Source of the DNA: Ignatzschineria rhizosphaerae
Lineage (GTDB): Bacteria; Pseudomonadota; Gammaproteobacteria; Cardiobacteriales; Wohlfahrtiimonadaceae
Reading direction: 5' to 3'
Assembly (NCBI RefSeq): GCF_022655595.1
Contig: NZ_CP093379.1
Location: forward strand, 2,678,010 to 2,742,009
Length of the DNA stretch: 64,000 nucleotides
Made by a program: the position numbers and the translations under genes. The notes under the pieces are model-generated. The model made no database searches and had not been told where the DNA came from. It worked only from the letters and a program-made list of their open reading frames with translations. Position 1 is the stretch's first letter, and every line of letters starts with the position of its first letter. Of the stretch, positions 14,468 through 23,284 are shown in pieces.

Positions 14468-15174
14468 ACAGAGTAACAGTGCAATTTCACGGGAATTTAG
14501 CGCAATTTGGCGAGACGTTTACGCTTTATGCAAATACAGCTAATGAGGCGATTCGCTCCCTTGCAATTCAAATTGACGGCTTAAAGCAGTATCTACGCAA
14601 AGGATATTATCGCGTTAAAGTCGATGACAAAGTCGTAACTCAATCTGAATATACCGGCATTTTAGATGTCAGCGATGGAAGCGTAATTCATGTTTCGCCA
14701 AGAGTTGCTGGGTCGGGGAAGTTTGGAACATTTATTTTAGGTGCTGTATTAACTGGCGTGAGCTTTTTGCCAGGAATGGAATTTCTTATGCCTATGGGGA
14801 TCGGGTTAATGCTCGGTGGAGTCGCTCAGATGCTTATTAAGCCTAAGAAATTTAATCAAGATCATCAAGGAATTGAAGATAGTAAATCCTCAGCCTTTAC
14901 CAATCTTTCAAACATCGTAGGCCAAGGTAAGAAAATTCCACGAGCATACGGGGAAATCAGAGTTGGAAGTGTTATCGCTTCTCAGTCTTTATCGTCTTAT
15001 CGACCTGATGGAGCAGACAATAACAGTGAAGGCGATATCCAAGAGCCAACTTATAGCAAGAAACCGATCTTACCAATGCCGGCAGAAGATCCTAAAGGCA
15101 ATCCGTATCGATTAGATCCAATGTCCGACAGCATGAGAGAAGCAGCAGTAACAATTACAACACAATGGAGTTAA
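14464..15174 (+). CDS. Tail assembly protein I
   Basis: 236 residues. The N-terminal 85 residues form a ubiquitin-like fold pattern (V-x-F-H-G-x-L-A-Q-F-G, then V-S-D-G-S-V-I-H-V-S-P), followed by a hydrophobic glycine-rich segment (about residues 90-120) with G-K-F-G-T-F-I-L-G-A-V-L-T-G and L-M-L-G-G-V-A-Q. This is the standard lambda gpI layout. The C-terminal 110 residues carry a proline-rich linker P-I-L-P-M-P-A-E. gpI is needed for tail-tip assembly and is lost from or minor in mature virions. Confidence 0.88.
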   Translation: MNRVTVQFHGNLAQFGETFTLYANTANEAIRSLAIQIDGLKQYLRKGYYRVKVDDKVVTQSEYTGILDVSDGSVIHVSPRVAGSGKFGTFILGAVLTGVSFLPGMEFLMPMGIGLMLGGVAQMLIKPKKFNQDHQGIEDSKSSAFTNLSNIVGQGKKIPRAYGEIRVGSVIASQSLSSYRPDGADNNSEGDIQEPTYSKKPILPMPAEDPKGNPYRLDPMSDSMREAAVTITTQWS

Positions 15175-15178
15175 CTAA

Positions 15179-18100
15179 ATGGGTGGAAAATCAGGAGGAG
15201 GCGCAAGAACTCCTGTAATTTGGGCGAATACAGCTCATTCAGCACAGCGATTAAAAGTAACAGATCTCATCAGTAGTGGTGAGATTTTTGGTTTTCAGCA
15301 TGGCAACGATGAGCCTTTAAAGTCTATTTATCTTAATGGTACACCGATTCAAAATGCTGATGGATCGTTGAATTTTGGTGGGGTAAGAGCGGAATACAAT
15401 CGGGGAACGGTTGATCAAGATTACATGCCTTCATTTGGTTCAGTAGATAAAGCGGTAGAAGTTGCAACGCAAGTTAAGAAAGATCGCCCAATCTCAAGAA
15501 CGGTAACCAATAGCCAAGCAACATCCGTAAGAGTAACGGTAGGCGTTGATGTTTTGATGTGGTCAACATTAGAGGGCGACCAGTGGCCCACAACCGCTGA
15601 GTTGCACGTTCAACTTGTGAAGAACAATGTTATCCATACCTCTAAGCTATTTTCGATCTATGAAAAGGGTAACAAGCCTTATCGCCAAGATATCGTCTTT
15701 GATGATCTGCCAGAAGCGCCATTTGAGATTCGTTGTGTTCGTGAAATGGCAGATTCTAACGATGATATGCTGAGAAACGATACTTACTTCTTTAGCTACG
15801 TTGAATCGATTGATGCGAAGATGCGCTATCCATTATCGGCAGTTGTGGGACTTGAGATTGATTCTGAGCAGTTTGGCGATGGTATTCCCGAGAGAACCTA
15901 TGGTATCAAGGGTTGTATTGTTCAGGTTCCAAGTAATTATGATCCAGTCACTCGCACTTATACCGGTCTTTGGGATCGCTTATTTAAGCCAGCATGGACG
16001 AATAACCCTGTATGGATTCTCTACGATCTTTTAACGGATGAAGTTGATGGTTTTAATGCGCTCAATAAGGGTATTAAGATCGATATTGATAACTTCTATA
16101 GTGTTGCAAAATACTGTGATGAGTTAGTCGATGATGGGAATGGCGGTAAGGAGCCTAGATTTGTCTGTAATGCTGTTTTTTATGGCGAAGATGCGTATAC
16201 GGCAATTAACAATCTCTGCTCATCATTTCGTGCAGTTTGCGGCTATAACGGTGAGTATTTAACGCTCTATACTGATCGTGCGCATGATGTCGTGAGGATC
16301 TACAATAACTCAATGGTGGTTGATGGGCTTTTTGATTATGCAGAAACTGAGCTTTCACAACGCTATAACCAAGTACAAGTTCAGTGGGTTGATGCGGAGA
16401 ATGGCTACGAAACAACGATTGATGAGGTATCAGATGATGCCAATATTGCGCTAGTTGAGCGGGTTATTACGCTTTCAATTGTGGCATTTGGCGTAACAAA
16501 GCTAAGCTATGCAAGAAGAGCTGCTTTGTGGGCGTTAATCACATCATTAACTGAAACCGTTGTCGTATCATTTAAAGTCGGTGCTTCCGGCATTTATCAC
16601 GAGATCTATGACATCATTGAGATTGTTGATAATGATCATATTGGCACTATGCTAGGTGGTAGAATTAAAGCCATAAACGGCAGTGTGATTACGCTTGATC
16701 GTGAAGTGAATAATGCGCTTGAATTTTCAATTGAAACTAAATCGGGCCCACGAAACTTTGATGTTAAACGTCAAATTTCAGAGACTGAATATGAGTTAAC
16801 TTTAGCGCCTGAGATTATTGAGAGCGCTGCATTTAACGCCATTTTGAAAGATGTCGAGCCAAGATTATTCAGATGTACGAATATCGAAGAGAACGATGAT
16901 GGTACTTATACCGTTTCAGCGATTCAACATAATCCTCAGAAAGAAGCAATTGTAGATCGAGGAGCCGAGTATATTCCTTCAAAGACTACGGTTATTAATT
17001 CAGTGCCAGGACTATCTAACGGCATTGTGAATAATGATGGCCGAGCGATTATTTTAGAGTGGGATTCGCTATCTGTCATTGGCACCGAGAATACCTATCG
17101 TATTCAGCTCTTCAAAGATAAAGCATTATATAAAACTTTCGAGACAAAAGAGACTTCTTTAGGTCTTGAAAATCTCCCACAAGGTGAATATATCGCAAAA
17201 ATTCGAGCGGTAAATAGCAGTGGCCAACATAGTGAAGAGCTAGTTATTGCGTTTAGCACGACCTATATTATCGATGGATTGCGAGCAAAACCAATCGTCT
17301 TTGGCATTGAGTTAAGATGGCAGTTACCGGCATTAATCACGTCTGATGCTTCAACTGAGATTTGGCATTCAGAGAGAGATGATCGAATGACTGCTACGAG
17401 ATTAGCGGTTGTCCCGTATCCTCAAAGTAACTACACGTTTAATGGCTTATCAGTTGGTGACGCTTATTATTTTTGGTTTAGATTGGTGGATCGTGCCGGC
17501 AATGATGGTGAGTTTAGCTATTCGATTTTAGGCAAGCCAAGCGATAATTCAGACGATATTCTCAGCTATCTTGACGGTAAAATCTCAGAGAAAGAGATCA
17601 GTAAAGAGCTACAAGATCAATTCGACAAAAACATTGACGATGCGATAAAAGAGTCTGAAATAGTCATTAATGAAAGTATCGGCAAGTTAGAGCTCGATAA
17701 TGAAAAGCTTAATATCAATATTGAGAAAATCAATGCTGATGATGTCTTGAAAGATATCTCATTAATGAATGAAGGCTACACAAGAAGATCTCAAGATGCA
17801 GTTTTAGAAGTAAATGTTGCAGATGCTTTTGCTCAGATCAAAGAAACGAATACGGTTATCGTTGATAAGACTGAAGCATTAGCGCAAAAAGATACCCAAT
17901 TAGAAGCTTCAATTAATAGCAATAAAGCCGAGATTAAACGAGTAGAGCAAGTTGTTGTCGATGAAAAGCAGTCACAAGCTATTTTCAAAGAAGATGTTAA
18001 AACCAAATTCGATGAAAATGAAGCAGATGCAACTCTCTCACTAATCTCTCTTTCGACCGAAGGCTTTACTCGATCTCAACAAGATCTAATGCTTAGTGCA

Positions 18101-19858
18101 AATGTTGCTGATGCTCACGCTCAAATTGAAGAGACTAAAACGGTTGTCGCAAAGGAAAAAGAAGCTCAGGCGGAGATTAATACTGATATCAAATCAGAGA
18201 TAGCGAAAAACTCTGCTCAAATCAAGATTAATGCTCAAACACAGGTTGATGATAATAAAGCTTTAACCAAGCAAATCAATGATGCAAGATCTGAAATGGG
18301 CAATAATAAAGCTGAGATTGAAGGGATTAAAGTAACTGTCGCTGACAATGAAAAGGCTCAAGCTGAACTAGAAGAACAAGTAACTGCTAAGTTTAATGAG
18401 AATGAAGCAGACGCTACTTTGTCGCTGATTTCATTAGCAACGGAAGGCGTTACACGCTCTCAGCAAGATTTGATGTTAAAAGCAAACGTTGGCAGCGCTC
18501 AGGCTGATATCGAAGAGACCAAAGGAGTAATCGCAGAAGCTAAGGAGGCTCAAGCAGAAATCAACACAACATTAACATCGAAAGTTAATAACAACGAAGC
18601 TCAGATCAAAGCCAATGCTCAAACTCAAGCTACTGATAAAGCGACATTGACTCAGGAAATCAACTCCGCTAACTCTAAAATCGGTAAAAATGAAGCTGAA
18701 ATCAATAAAATCAAAACTACCCAAGTTAATGACCAAAAAGCAATATCAACGCTTAAATCAGAAACTAGTGCAAGATTTGATAAGAATGAAGCGGATCAGA
18801 TTTTAGAGAATATCAGTTTAACGACTGAGGGGTATTCGAGAGCAAGTCAATATTCAGTGATTAGCGTAAGCGTTGCAGGTAACTCATCATTAATCGAAGA
18901 GCTTAGTAATACATTTGCTGATTTTGATGGAACGATGAGCGAGCAGATCACTCAATTGCAAAGCAAGACGAATGATCATCAAGCGCAGATTACAGAGAAC
19001 AAAACTACAACAGCAAAAGTAGATGGAAAGGTTAATGCGCTTTGGACGCTTAAAGTTGACGCTAATGGCGCTATTGGTGGAATTATGCTTGGCTCAGATG
19101 GTAAGGAAAGCTTATTTAAGGTCGCAGCGGATAGCTTTATCGTAAGCACTGGCAATCAAGAGAAGAACCTTTTCATTATTCAGAGAGTGAATGGGCAAGA
19201 TGTTGCATCTCTTAATGTTACTGATTTTATTATTGATGGATCTGTGAGCGCTAAAAAGTTCAATGCAGAATCATTTGAGGGGTATACGATCACTGGTGTT
19301 GAAATAAATGCTGGTCATTTTTATGGTGGAAGTATCGCTATTGGTGGTACTAAAAATAAACCTAATTTTAGTGTTGAAGAGAACGGCGATTTTTACGCTA
19401 AAAATGGTCGATTTGAAGGAACGATTTTAGCTAATAAAATTGAAGGGAATGTTGGGGAGGTTCTTAATATCCCAGCCATTCGTTATGCATCATTACTGAT
19501 GTGGGGTAGTAGAACTTTCATTAAAAGGTTTGATCCTGTGCCGTGGGAAAGGAACTTGCAAGTAATATCTTCATGGTTCATTAATCAAATGGAAGGATCT
19601 TTCCATGCTGGTAATACATTTAGAGTTTCAGAGATCCGCAATAGCTCAAGAAAGGTATTAGTAGAATCAAGCGATGAAAGAATTGATATCTATAAGCAAG
19701 GTGATTTTATTCACATTCCCCCCAATGTCACTTTTTCAATTGAAATTTATCAGTCAGCCCCGACCTCATACACGGGTGGATTTGCAAGAAGTAACGCCGT
19801 TAAATTAGTGGATATTAGGTCGGGAGTTGTAGATGTAGAGTTTGAAGTGATTGAGTAA
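15179..19858 (+). CDS. Central tail tip / host-specificity protein J
   Basis: 1,559 residues, start four bases after gene I. N-terminal G-G-K-S-G-G-G-A-R-T-P and L-K-V-T-D-L-I-S-S-G-E-I-F-G are typical for gpJ. Baseplate-hub-like domains follow to about residue 600, two fibronectin-III-like domains lie at about 605-790, then a long helical stalk (about 800-1270) built of repeated units, and a C-terminal region with G-G-I-M-L-G-S-D-G-K-E-S-L-F-K-V-A-A-D-S-F (DUF1983-like) before the variable tip. The last 100 residues presumably contact the receptor. It is the longest gene in the window and ends with a terminator. Confidence 0.92.
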   Translation: MGGKSGGGARTPVIWANTAHSAQRLKVTDLISSGEIFGFQHGNDEPLKSIYLNGTPIQNADGSLNFGGVRAEYNRGTVDQDYMPSFGSVDKAVEVATQVKKDRPISRTVTNSQATSVRVTVGVDVLMWSTLEGDQWPTTAELHVQLVKNNVIHTSKLFSIYEKGNKPYRQDIVFDDLPEAPFEIRCVREMADSNDDMLRNDTYFFSYVESIDAKMRYPLSAVVGLEIDSEQFGDGIPERTYGIKGCIVQVPSNYDPVTRTYTGLWDRLFKPAWTNNPVWILYDLLTDEVDGFNALNKGIKIDIDNFYSVAKYCDELVDDGNGGKEPRFVCNAVFYGEDAYTAINNLCSSFRAVCGYNGEYLTLYTDRAHDVVRIYNNSMVVDGLFDYAETELSQRYNQVQVQWVDAENGYETTIDEVSDDANIALVERVITLSIVAFGVTKLSYARRAALWALITSLTETVVVSFKVGASGIYHEIYDIIEIVDNDHIGTMLGGRIKAINGSVITLDREVNNALEFSIETKSGPRNFDVKRQISETEYELTLAPEIIESAAFNAILKDVEPRLFRCTNIEENDDGTYTVSAIQHNPQKEAIVDRGAEYIPSKTTVINSVPGLSNGIVNNDGRAIILEWDSLSVIGTENTYRIQLFKDKALYKTFETKETSLGLENLPQGEYIAKIRAVNSSGQHSEELVIAFSTTYIIDGLRAKPIVFGIELRWQLPALITSDASTEIWHSERDDRMTATRLAVVPYPQSNYTFNGLSVGDAYYFWFRLVDRAGNDGEFSYSILGKPSDNSDDILSYLDGKISEKEISKELQDQFDKNIDDAIKESEIVINESIGKLELDNEKLNINIEKINADDVLKDISLMNEGYTRRSQDAVLEVNVADAFAQIKETNTVIVDKTEALAQKDTQLEASINSNKAEIKRVEQVVVDEKQSQAIFKEDVKTKFDENEADATLSLISLSTEGFTRSQQDLMLSANVADAHAQIEETKTVVAKEKEAQAEINTDIKSEIAKNSAQIKINAQTQVDDNKALTKQINDARSEMGNNKAEIEGIKVTVADNEKAQAELEEQVTAKFNENEADATLSLISLATEGVTRSQQDLMLKANVGSAQADIEETKGVIAEAKEAQAEINTTLTSKVNNNEAQIKANAQTQATDKATLTQEINSANSKIGKNEAEINKIKTTQVNDQKAISTLKSETSARFDKNEADQILENISLTTEGYSRASQYSVISVSVAGNSSLIEELSNTFADFDGTMSEQITQLQSKTNDHQAQITENKTTTAKVDGKVNALWTLKVDANGAIGGIMLGSDGKESLFKVAADSFIVSTGNQEKNLFIIQRVNGQDVASLNVTDFIIDGSVSAKKFNAESFEGYTITGVEINAGHFYGGSIAIGGTKNKPNFSVEENGDFYAKNGRFEGTILANKIEGNVGEVLNIPAIRYASLLMWGSRTFIKRFDPVPWERNLQVISSWFINQMEGSFHAGNTFRVSEIRNSSRKVLVESSDERIDIYKQGDFIHIPPNVTFSIEIYQSAPTSYTGGFARSNAVKLVDIRSGVVDVEFEVIE
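17738..18890 (+). repeat. Tandem degenerate repeats encoding the J stalk
   Basis: The block S-L-x-T-E-G-(F/V/Y)-(T/S)-R-(S/A)-x-Q appears four times, at residues of about 854, 951, 1077 and 1205. The last three are spaced by about 126-128 codons (roughly 384 bp). Between them, helical segments rich in N-N-K-A-E-I and A-Q-x-E-I-N alternate. The repeats probably extend a trimeric coiled coil and could expand or contract by recombination. Confidence 0.8.
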
Positions 19859-19876
19859 ATAGTAATTAAATTAACT

Positions 19877-19900
19877 AAGCCCGTAATTACGGGCTTTTTT
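19877..19900 (+). terminator. Terminator after gene J
   Basis: GCCCG and CGGGC arms around TAATTA with six T. Confidence 0.8.
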
Positions 19901-19920
19901 CATGTCTAAAGGAAAACAAA

Positions 19921-21063
19921 ATGGCAAAACAAACAGGTCAAATAACAGTAGTAAAAAACAACACAGTTACAAACGTAGAGCATCAAATCCGCTTTATCTT
20001 CGTTAAGCAAAACGGAGAGCGAATTACTCGGGATACAAGCGCAAAGGGCGTGATTAATTTCGACATTCCGAACGGTGATTGGAATGTCTCATGGTTTGCG
20101 GTAAAAGGCGATCAAAAAGTCTTACCACTCAGAGCAGGGCTTCAACTAAAGATCACAAGCTCAACGCCTCCAACAGCTCTCTCAGATTGGATCTACGGAG
20201 ATAATACGCATGTAGCAGATCCGATTTTGACGCAATGGACAGAAGTGCTTGATGAGATGAAGGCTGTGCGTGATAAGTTTAGAGATGAGACTCAGAGCAT
20301 CGGCAACGGTAAATTTATGAAAGAGGGAGCTTATGGCGTTGGCACTATAGGTAATGCTCCTAATTTATCAATAGAATATGATATTTCAGAAAGGCTTCCT
20401 AACGGCTTTTATAAAGTAGCGGGAGGTTCAACAGGCTTTCCTAGTTGGAAAGCCTCCGGGGATTCATTAATTTCTTCTGGTTGGGGTGCTTCTTACTGGT
20501 CATCTCTCCATTTAAGTACTGATAATCGTTTAGCGATGATTAGTTCTAGAAGTGGCGTTATTTCTGAATGGGCTGAATTCTATTCAACTTCCAACACAAC
20601 CGTAGACAGTAACGGCAACATCAAAGCAGCAAGCCCAATTGTTAAACTCTTCGCTAATAAAATCGAGCATAGTGGTTTTGGCGATGAAAAGCCGGTCTTT
20701 GAAAAGCTAGATACTGGTATTTACAAGATCAGTAATACGCTTGGCTTAGCAAAGGGCGAGTATGATGGCGACTGGTATATCGAAACGCCGAAAGATAAAA
20801 ACGGTGACGTGCTTTTTAATATCGAATGGTCTCAAGATGAAGATAATAACGTCATTATTCGCACATATAAGCGTAGAGAAATCTATAAGATTGTCGAAGA
20901 TGAAGAGGGCAATATCATGTTTGGTGAGAAGCGAGGAATATTAAATGGAGATCCCGTTGATATTAACGATGGGCGCTTCGTGTCACTGAGATTTTATGAA
21001 GATCCTGAAGTATTAGAAGCTGAAATAGCGAGGCAAGAAGCTGAGATGTTGGCTGAAGAGTAA
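19921..21063 (+). CDS. Tail fibre protein
   Basis: 380 residues, GGAAAAC before ATG. The N-terminal 110 residues look like a virion-attachment domain (beta strands, then a helix L-D-E-M-K-A-V-R-D-K). Residues about 125-215 resemble a pyocin-knob type domain (L-P-N-G-F-Y-K-V, then W-A-E-F-Y-S-T). Residues about 225-320 carry N-G-N-I-K-A-A-S-P-I-V-K-L-F, then L-D-T-G-I-Y-K-I and I-P-type P-K-D-K-N-G-D-V-L-F, the conserved C-terminal module found in many lambdoid tail fibre proteins, ending in a long acidic helix. Likely a side fibre or receptor-binding partner of J. No separate fibre chaperone gene follows. Confidence 0.75.
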   Translation: MAKQTGQITVVKNNTVTNVEHQIRFIFVKQNGERITRDTSAKGVINFDIPNGDWNVSWFAVKGDQKVLPLRAGLQLKITSSTPPTALSDWIYGDNTHVADPILTQWTEVLDEMKAVRDKFRDETQSIGNGKFMKEGAYGVGTIGNAPNLSIEYDISERLPNGFYKVAGGSTGFPSWKASGDSLISSGWGASYWSSLHLSTDNRLAMISSRSGVISEWAEFYSTSNTTVDSNGNIKAASPIVKLFANKIEHSGFGDEKPVFEKLDTGIYKISNTLGLAKGEYDGDWYIETPKDKNGDVLFNIEWSQDEDNNVIIRTYKRREIYKIVEDEEGNIMFGEKRGILNGDPVDINDGRFVSLRFYEDPEVLEAEIARQEAEMLAEE

Positions 21064-21069
21064 AATAAA

Positions 21070-21096
21070 ACCCCGATTAATTTCGGGGTCTTTTTT
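21070..21096 (+). terminator. Terminator after the tail fibre gene
   Basis: ACCCCGA (21070-21076) and TCGGGGT (21083-21089) followed by C and six T. It ends the late structural transcript against the reverse-strand genes. Confidence 0.8.
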
Positions 21097-21100
21097 GCGT

Positions 21101-21343
21101 CTAAATTTCGTGATATTTAAATGAGCCATCTATTAGTGATTTTTGCATTACTCTAATATTTGAGACAACTAGAGATGCAGTATTTTGATAGATAATTTGC
21201 TCTATTTTATTTTGTTTAATTTGATCTAGGGTTATATTGACTTGAACCTCTCTTCCTTTCACTATAAAGCAGAGTTTTAGGCTTGCAAAGCCATTATTAA
21301 GTTCACGAAGATTAAGTCTATTTATATCAAATTGCAAAGACAT
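21101..21343 (-). CDS. Small hypothetical prophage protein
   Basis: 80 residues on the reverse strand between the tail fibre and integrase. GAGG lies six bases before ATG. It begins M-S-L-Q-F-D-I-N-R-L-N-L-R-E-L and alternates short strands and helices; no membrane span, signal peptide or known DNA-binding motif. Position beside the integrase suggests a lysogeny-linked gene, but I cannot name a family. Its ribosome site sits in the stem described at 21349-21370. Confidence 0.55.
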   Translation of the reverse strand: MSLQFDINRLNLRELNNGFASLKLCFIVKGREVQVNITLDQIKQNKIEQIIYQNTASLVVSNIRVMQKSLIDGSFKYHEI

Positions 21344-21348
21344 TGCAG

Positions 21349-21370
21349 ATCCTCAAAATGTAATGAGGAT
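21349..21370 (-). promoter_or_regulatory. Inverted repeat covering the ribosome site of the small reverse gene
   Basis: ATCCTCA (21349-21355) and TGAGGAT (21364-21370) form a 7-bp stem with an 8-base loop. On the reverse-strand mRNA the 3' arm contains the Shine-Dalgarno GAGG, so a folded transcript would hide it. It could equally be a DNA operator. Confidence 0.45.
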
Positions 21371-21430
21371 ATAGTACTCTTATTTGCAGTAAAAAGTATA
21401 AACTACAAAAGTAGGTCGCTGTATAATGCC

Positions 21431-23008
21431 TTATGCAAATCTGATTATTTTTCCGCTTGTTGGGTTTGGCGCTTCAAATACAAAACCATTTTCATCTATA
21501 AAGCACTCATTCATAATACTAAACTCATGTATGGAATCCTTCATTTCTTTATGTAGATTGATGTCGGATATTTTTGCATCCTCTAATGAGGATAGCCCTT
21601 TAATATTCTCAGTAATAATATTAAGAAGCTGAGGTTTATTTAGGTTATCAAACTCAACGATGACGTCGTTGAAAGTTATTACTTCCTTGCTGCTAATTAC
21701 TTTGAAGCTAAGCCATAGTTTTTCAGTTGTATCAAACCCATCAGGTAGTGGGAAAATATCTAACAAAGGTACATTGAGGTTATTCTCAGGGTGAGCGTCA
21801 TCGATGCCAGCCCATATCAACGCTAAAGCATTGTTTTCTCTTGATGTGCATAGGTCAATAAAGTCACTCCACCACTGAATCATAATCCTTCTCTGTGGGA
21901 GATATTCAGCTTTATTATATGTTTCTCTCACGTTATCTTTATCTGAGTGAGCGAGAGCCATCTCAATAGCATCAGAATCAAACATTCTTCTATAATTAGA
22001 AGAAGCTTCATTCAGCACGGTTGAAGCTAAATGTCTAATGCCATGTAGGGAAGAATCAATATTATTCGTCGCTAAAGTTTTAAGGAGTGTTTTTCTGGAA
22101 ATATGCCCATCTATCGAATTGGTAGAGAAGATAAAATTGCTATCATTCTGCTGTAGTTTTAATATATTTCTAGTTTGTCTGGTTAGTGGGACTATGTGTT
22201 CTTTCTTTGTTTTTATTATCGAAGCAGGTAGATCAAAATAACCTCTATTCTCATTAACATAATCCCACTCAAGATTAGTGACCTCTTGCGCTCGAGCTAT
22301 ATTTCTAAAAATTAATTCAAGAGCTCTTTTTGTAACACCTTGCGCTGTAGAGTGTTTAAAGTAGTTGACCAGTTTGTAAATCTCATAGATCGAGAGTGAT
22401 CTGTGGTTTTTTGTTACATGTTTTTTATAAGATGATAATGAGATAAGGTGGGTTGGATCATACTTTACCTGTCCTTTTTTAGCTGCATTTTGAAAAACTC
22501 TACTAAAATAAGACTTTACTCGCTGCAAAGAAGAAAGGTTACCGCTTCTTTCTACTTTCATTAAGACTCTATCTATATCTTTTGTCTCGATGTTATCAAT
22601 TTGCATATTCCCGATCATTCTAAAAGCATACGTGCTTATTAAATGAAAGGCTTCTTTAGCCGTTTTCTCCGCAACTTCCTCTTTCCATTTATCATGCCAA
22701 TTGTGAAAGGCTTCTATAAAATTAACCCCTGAGTGGATTGTTTTGGGGTTTTGTTTGCTCATCACAAGTTTTCTTAGCTCGCTATGCTTCTCTCTAGCTT
22801 CGGCTAATGTTGTTAGTGGGAAGTCTCCAATAATAATTGTGTCTGACTTTTTAGTATCAGGATTTTTAAATCTGTACTCCCAAATTTTATTACCAGCAGA
22901 TGTAATTTTAAGGCAGAGCCCATCGCCATCATATAAGCGATAAAGTTTATCCTTTTTCTTAGCTTTTAATATTTCAGTATTAGTTAAAGATCTAGGTCTG
23001 CGAGCCAT
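21431..23008 (-). CDS. Tyrosine-recombinase prophage integrase (P4 type) with C-terminal extension
   Basis: 525 residues from ATG 23008 (AAGG eight bases upstream); an in-frame TTG at 23038 would add ten residues. The N-terminus M-A-R-R-P-R-S-L-T-N and L-Y-D-G-D-G-L-C-L-K-I-T match the arm-binding domain of P4-like integrases (DUF4102 type). Catalytic residues are visible: Arg in N-I-A-R-A-Q-E-V, H-G-I-R in S-L-H-G-I-R-H-L, His in L-A-H-S-D, and Tyr in V-R-E-T-Y-N-K-A-E-Y. About 140 residues continue after the usual end of the catalytic domain, making it longer than the roughly 400-residue norm; this tail is not recognised. It marks the right end of the prophage. Confidence 0.9.
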   Translation of the reverse strand: MARRPRSLTNTEILKAKKKDKLYRLYDGDGLCLKITSAGNKIWEYRFKNPDTKKSDTIIIGDFPLTTLAEAREKHSELRKLVMSKQNPKTIHSGVNFIEAFHNWHDKWKEEVAEKTAKEAFHLISTYAFRMIGNMQIDNIETKDIDRVLMKVERSGNLSSLQRVKSYFSRVFQNAAKKGQVKYDPTHLISLSSYKKHVTKNHRSLSIYEIYKLVNYFKHSTAQGVTKRALELIFRNIARAQEVTNLEWDYVNENRGYFDLPASIIKTKKEHIVPLTRQTRNILKLQQNDSNFIFSTNSIDGHISRKTLLKTLATNNIDSSLHGIRHLASTVLNEASSNYRRMFDSDAIEMALAHSDKDNVRETYNKAEYLPQRRIMIQWWSDFIDLCTSRENNALALIWAGIDDAHPENNLNVPLLDIFPLPDGFDTTEKLWLSFKVISSKEVITFNDVIVEFDNLNKPQLLNIITENIKGLSSLEDAKISDINLHKEMKDSIHEFSIMNECFIDENGFVFEAPNPTSGKIIRFA

Positions 23009-23040
23009 TTTAGTAACCTTATTTGTCTGTACCCTCAATT

Positions 23041-23156
23041 ATACCCTCATAAACTGTAGATTTACGATCTACAGGTAAAGGCGAGTAATCCTAATAGTAT
23101 ATGAAAAGATTGTAGTTGCAAAGACTCAAGGTATGTGAGAAGATCAATATCTACTG
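23041..23156. other. Integrase upstream region; probable right attachment zone
   Basis: This 116-bp stretch runs from the integrase start to an orphan plus-strand terminator and should contain the prophage-chromosome junction. I cannot pin down the core: no tRNA 3' end or tmRNA end is visible, and the left junction lies outside the window. It contains a perfect 8-bp inverted repeat described separately. Confidence 0.35.
23054..23074. promoter_or_regulatory. Perfect inverted repeat upstream of integrase
   Basis: CTGTAGAT (23054-23061) and ATCTACAG (23067-23074) around TTACG. It lies 46-66 bases before the integrase start, so it may be an operator for the integrase promoter or an excisionase/integrase arm site. 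Confidence 0.45.
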
Positions 23157-23190
23157 GGGAGTCCCGTTAACACTACGGACTTCCCTTTTT
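23157..23190 (+). terminator. Orphan terminator to the right of the prophage
   Basis: GGGAGTCC (23157-23164) pairs with GGACT-CCC (23177-23185, one bulge), followed by five T. No plus-strand gene lies between it and the integrase, so it probably belongs to the host gene or RNA into whose 3' end the phage integrated. Confidence 0.6.
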
Positions 23191-23284
23191 ATTTGCCTAA
23201 AAAAAGATATCAATCCAACTTTAGAGCGCAAATAAAAAGGGGAAGATCAAAATATTATTGTTTGATTTTTTAATGGAGTTTTCT

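Noticed and set aside
15801-16415. Short ORFs inside gene J on both strands
   Set aside because: Out-of-frame shadows in a continuous 1,559-residue protein; no ribosome sites.
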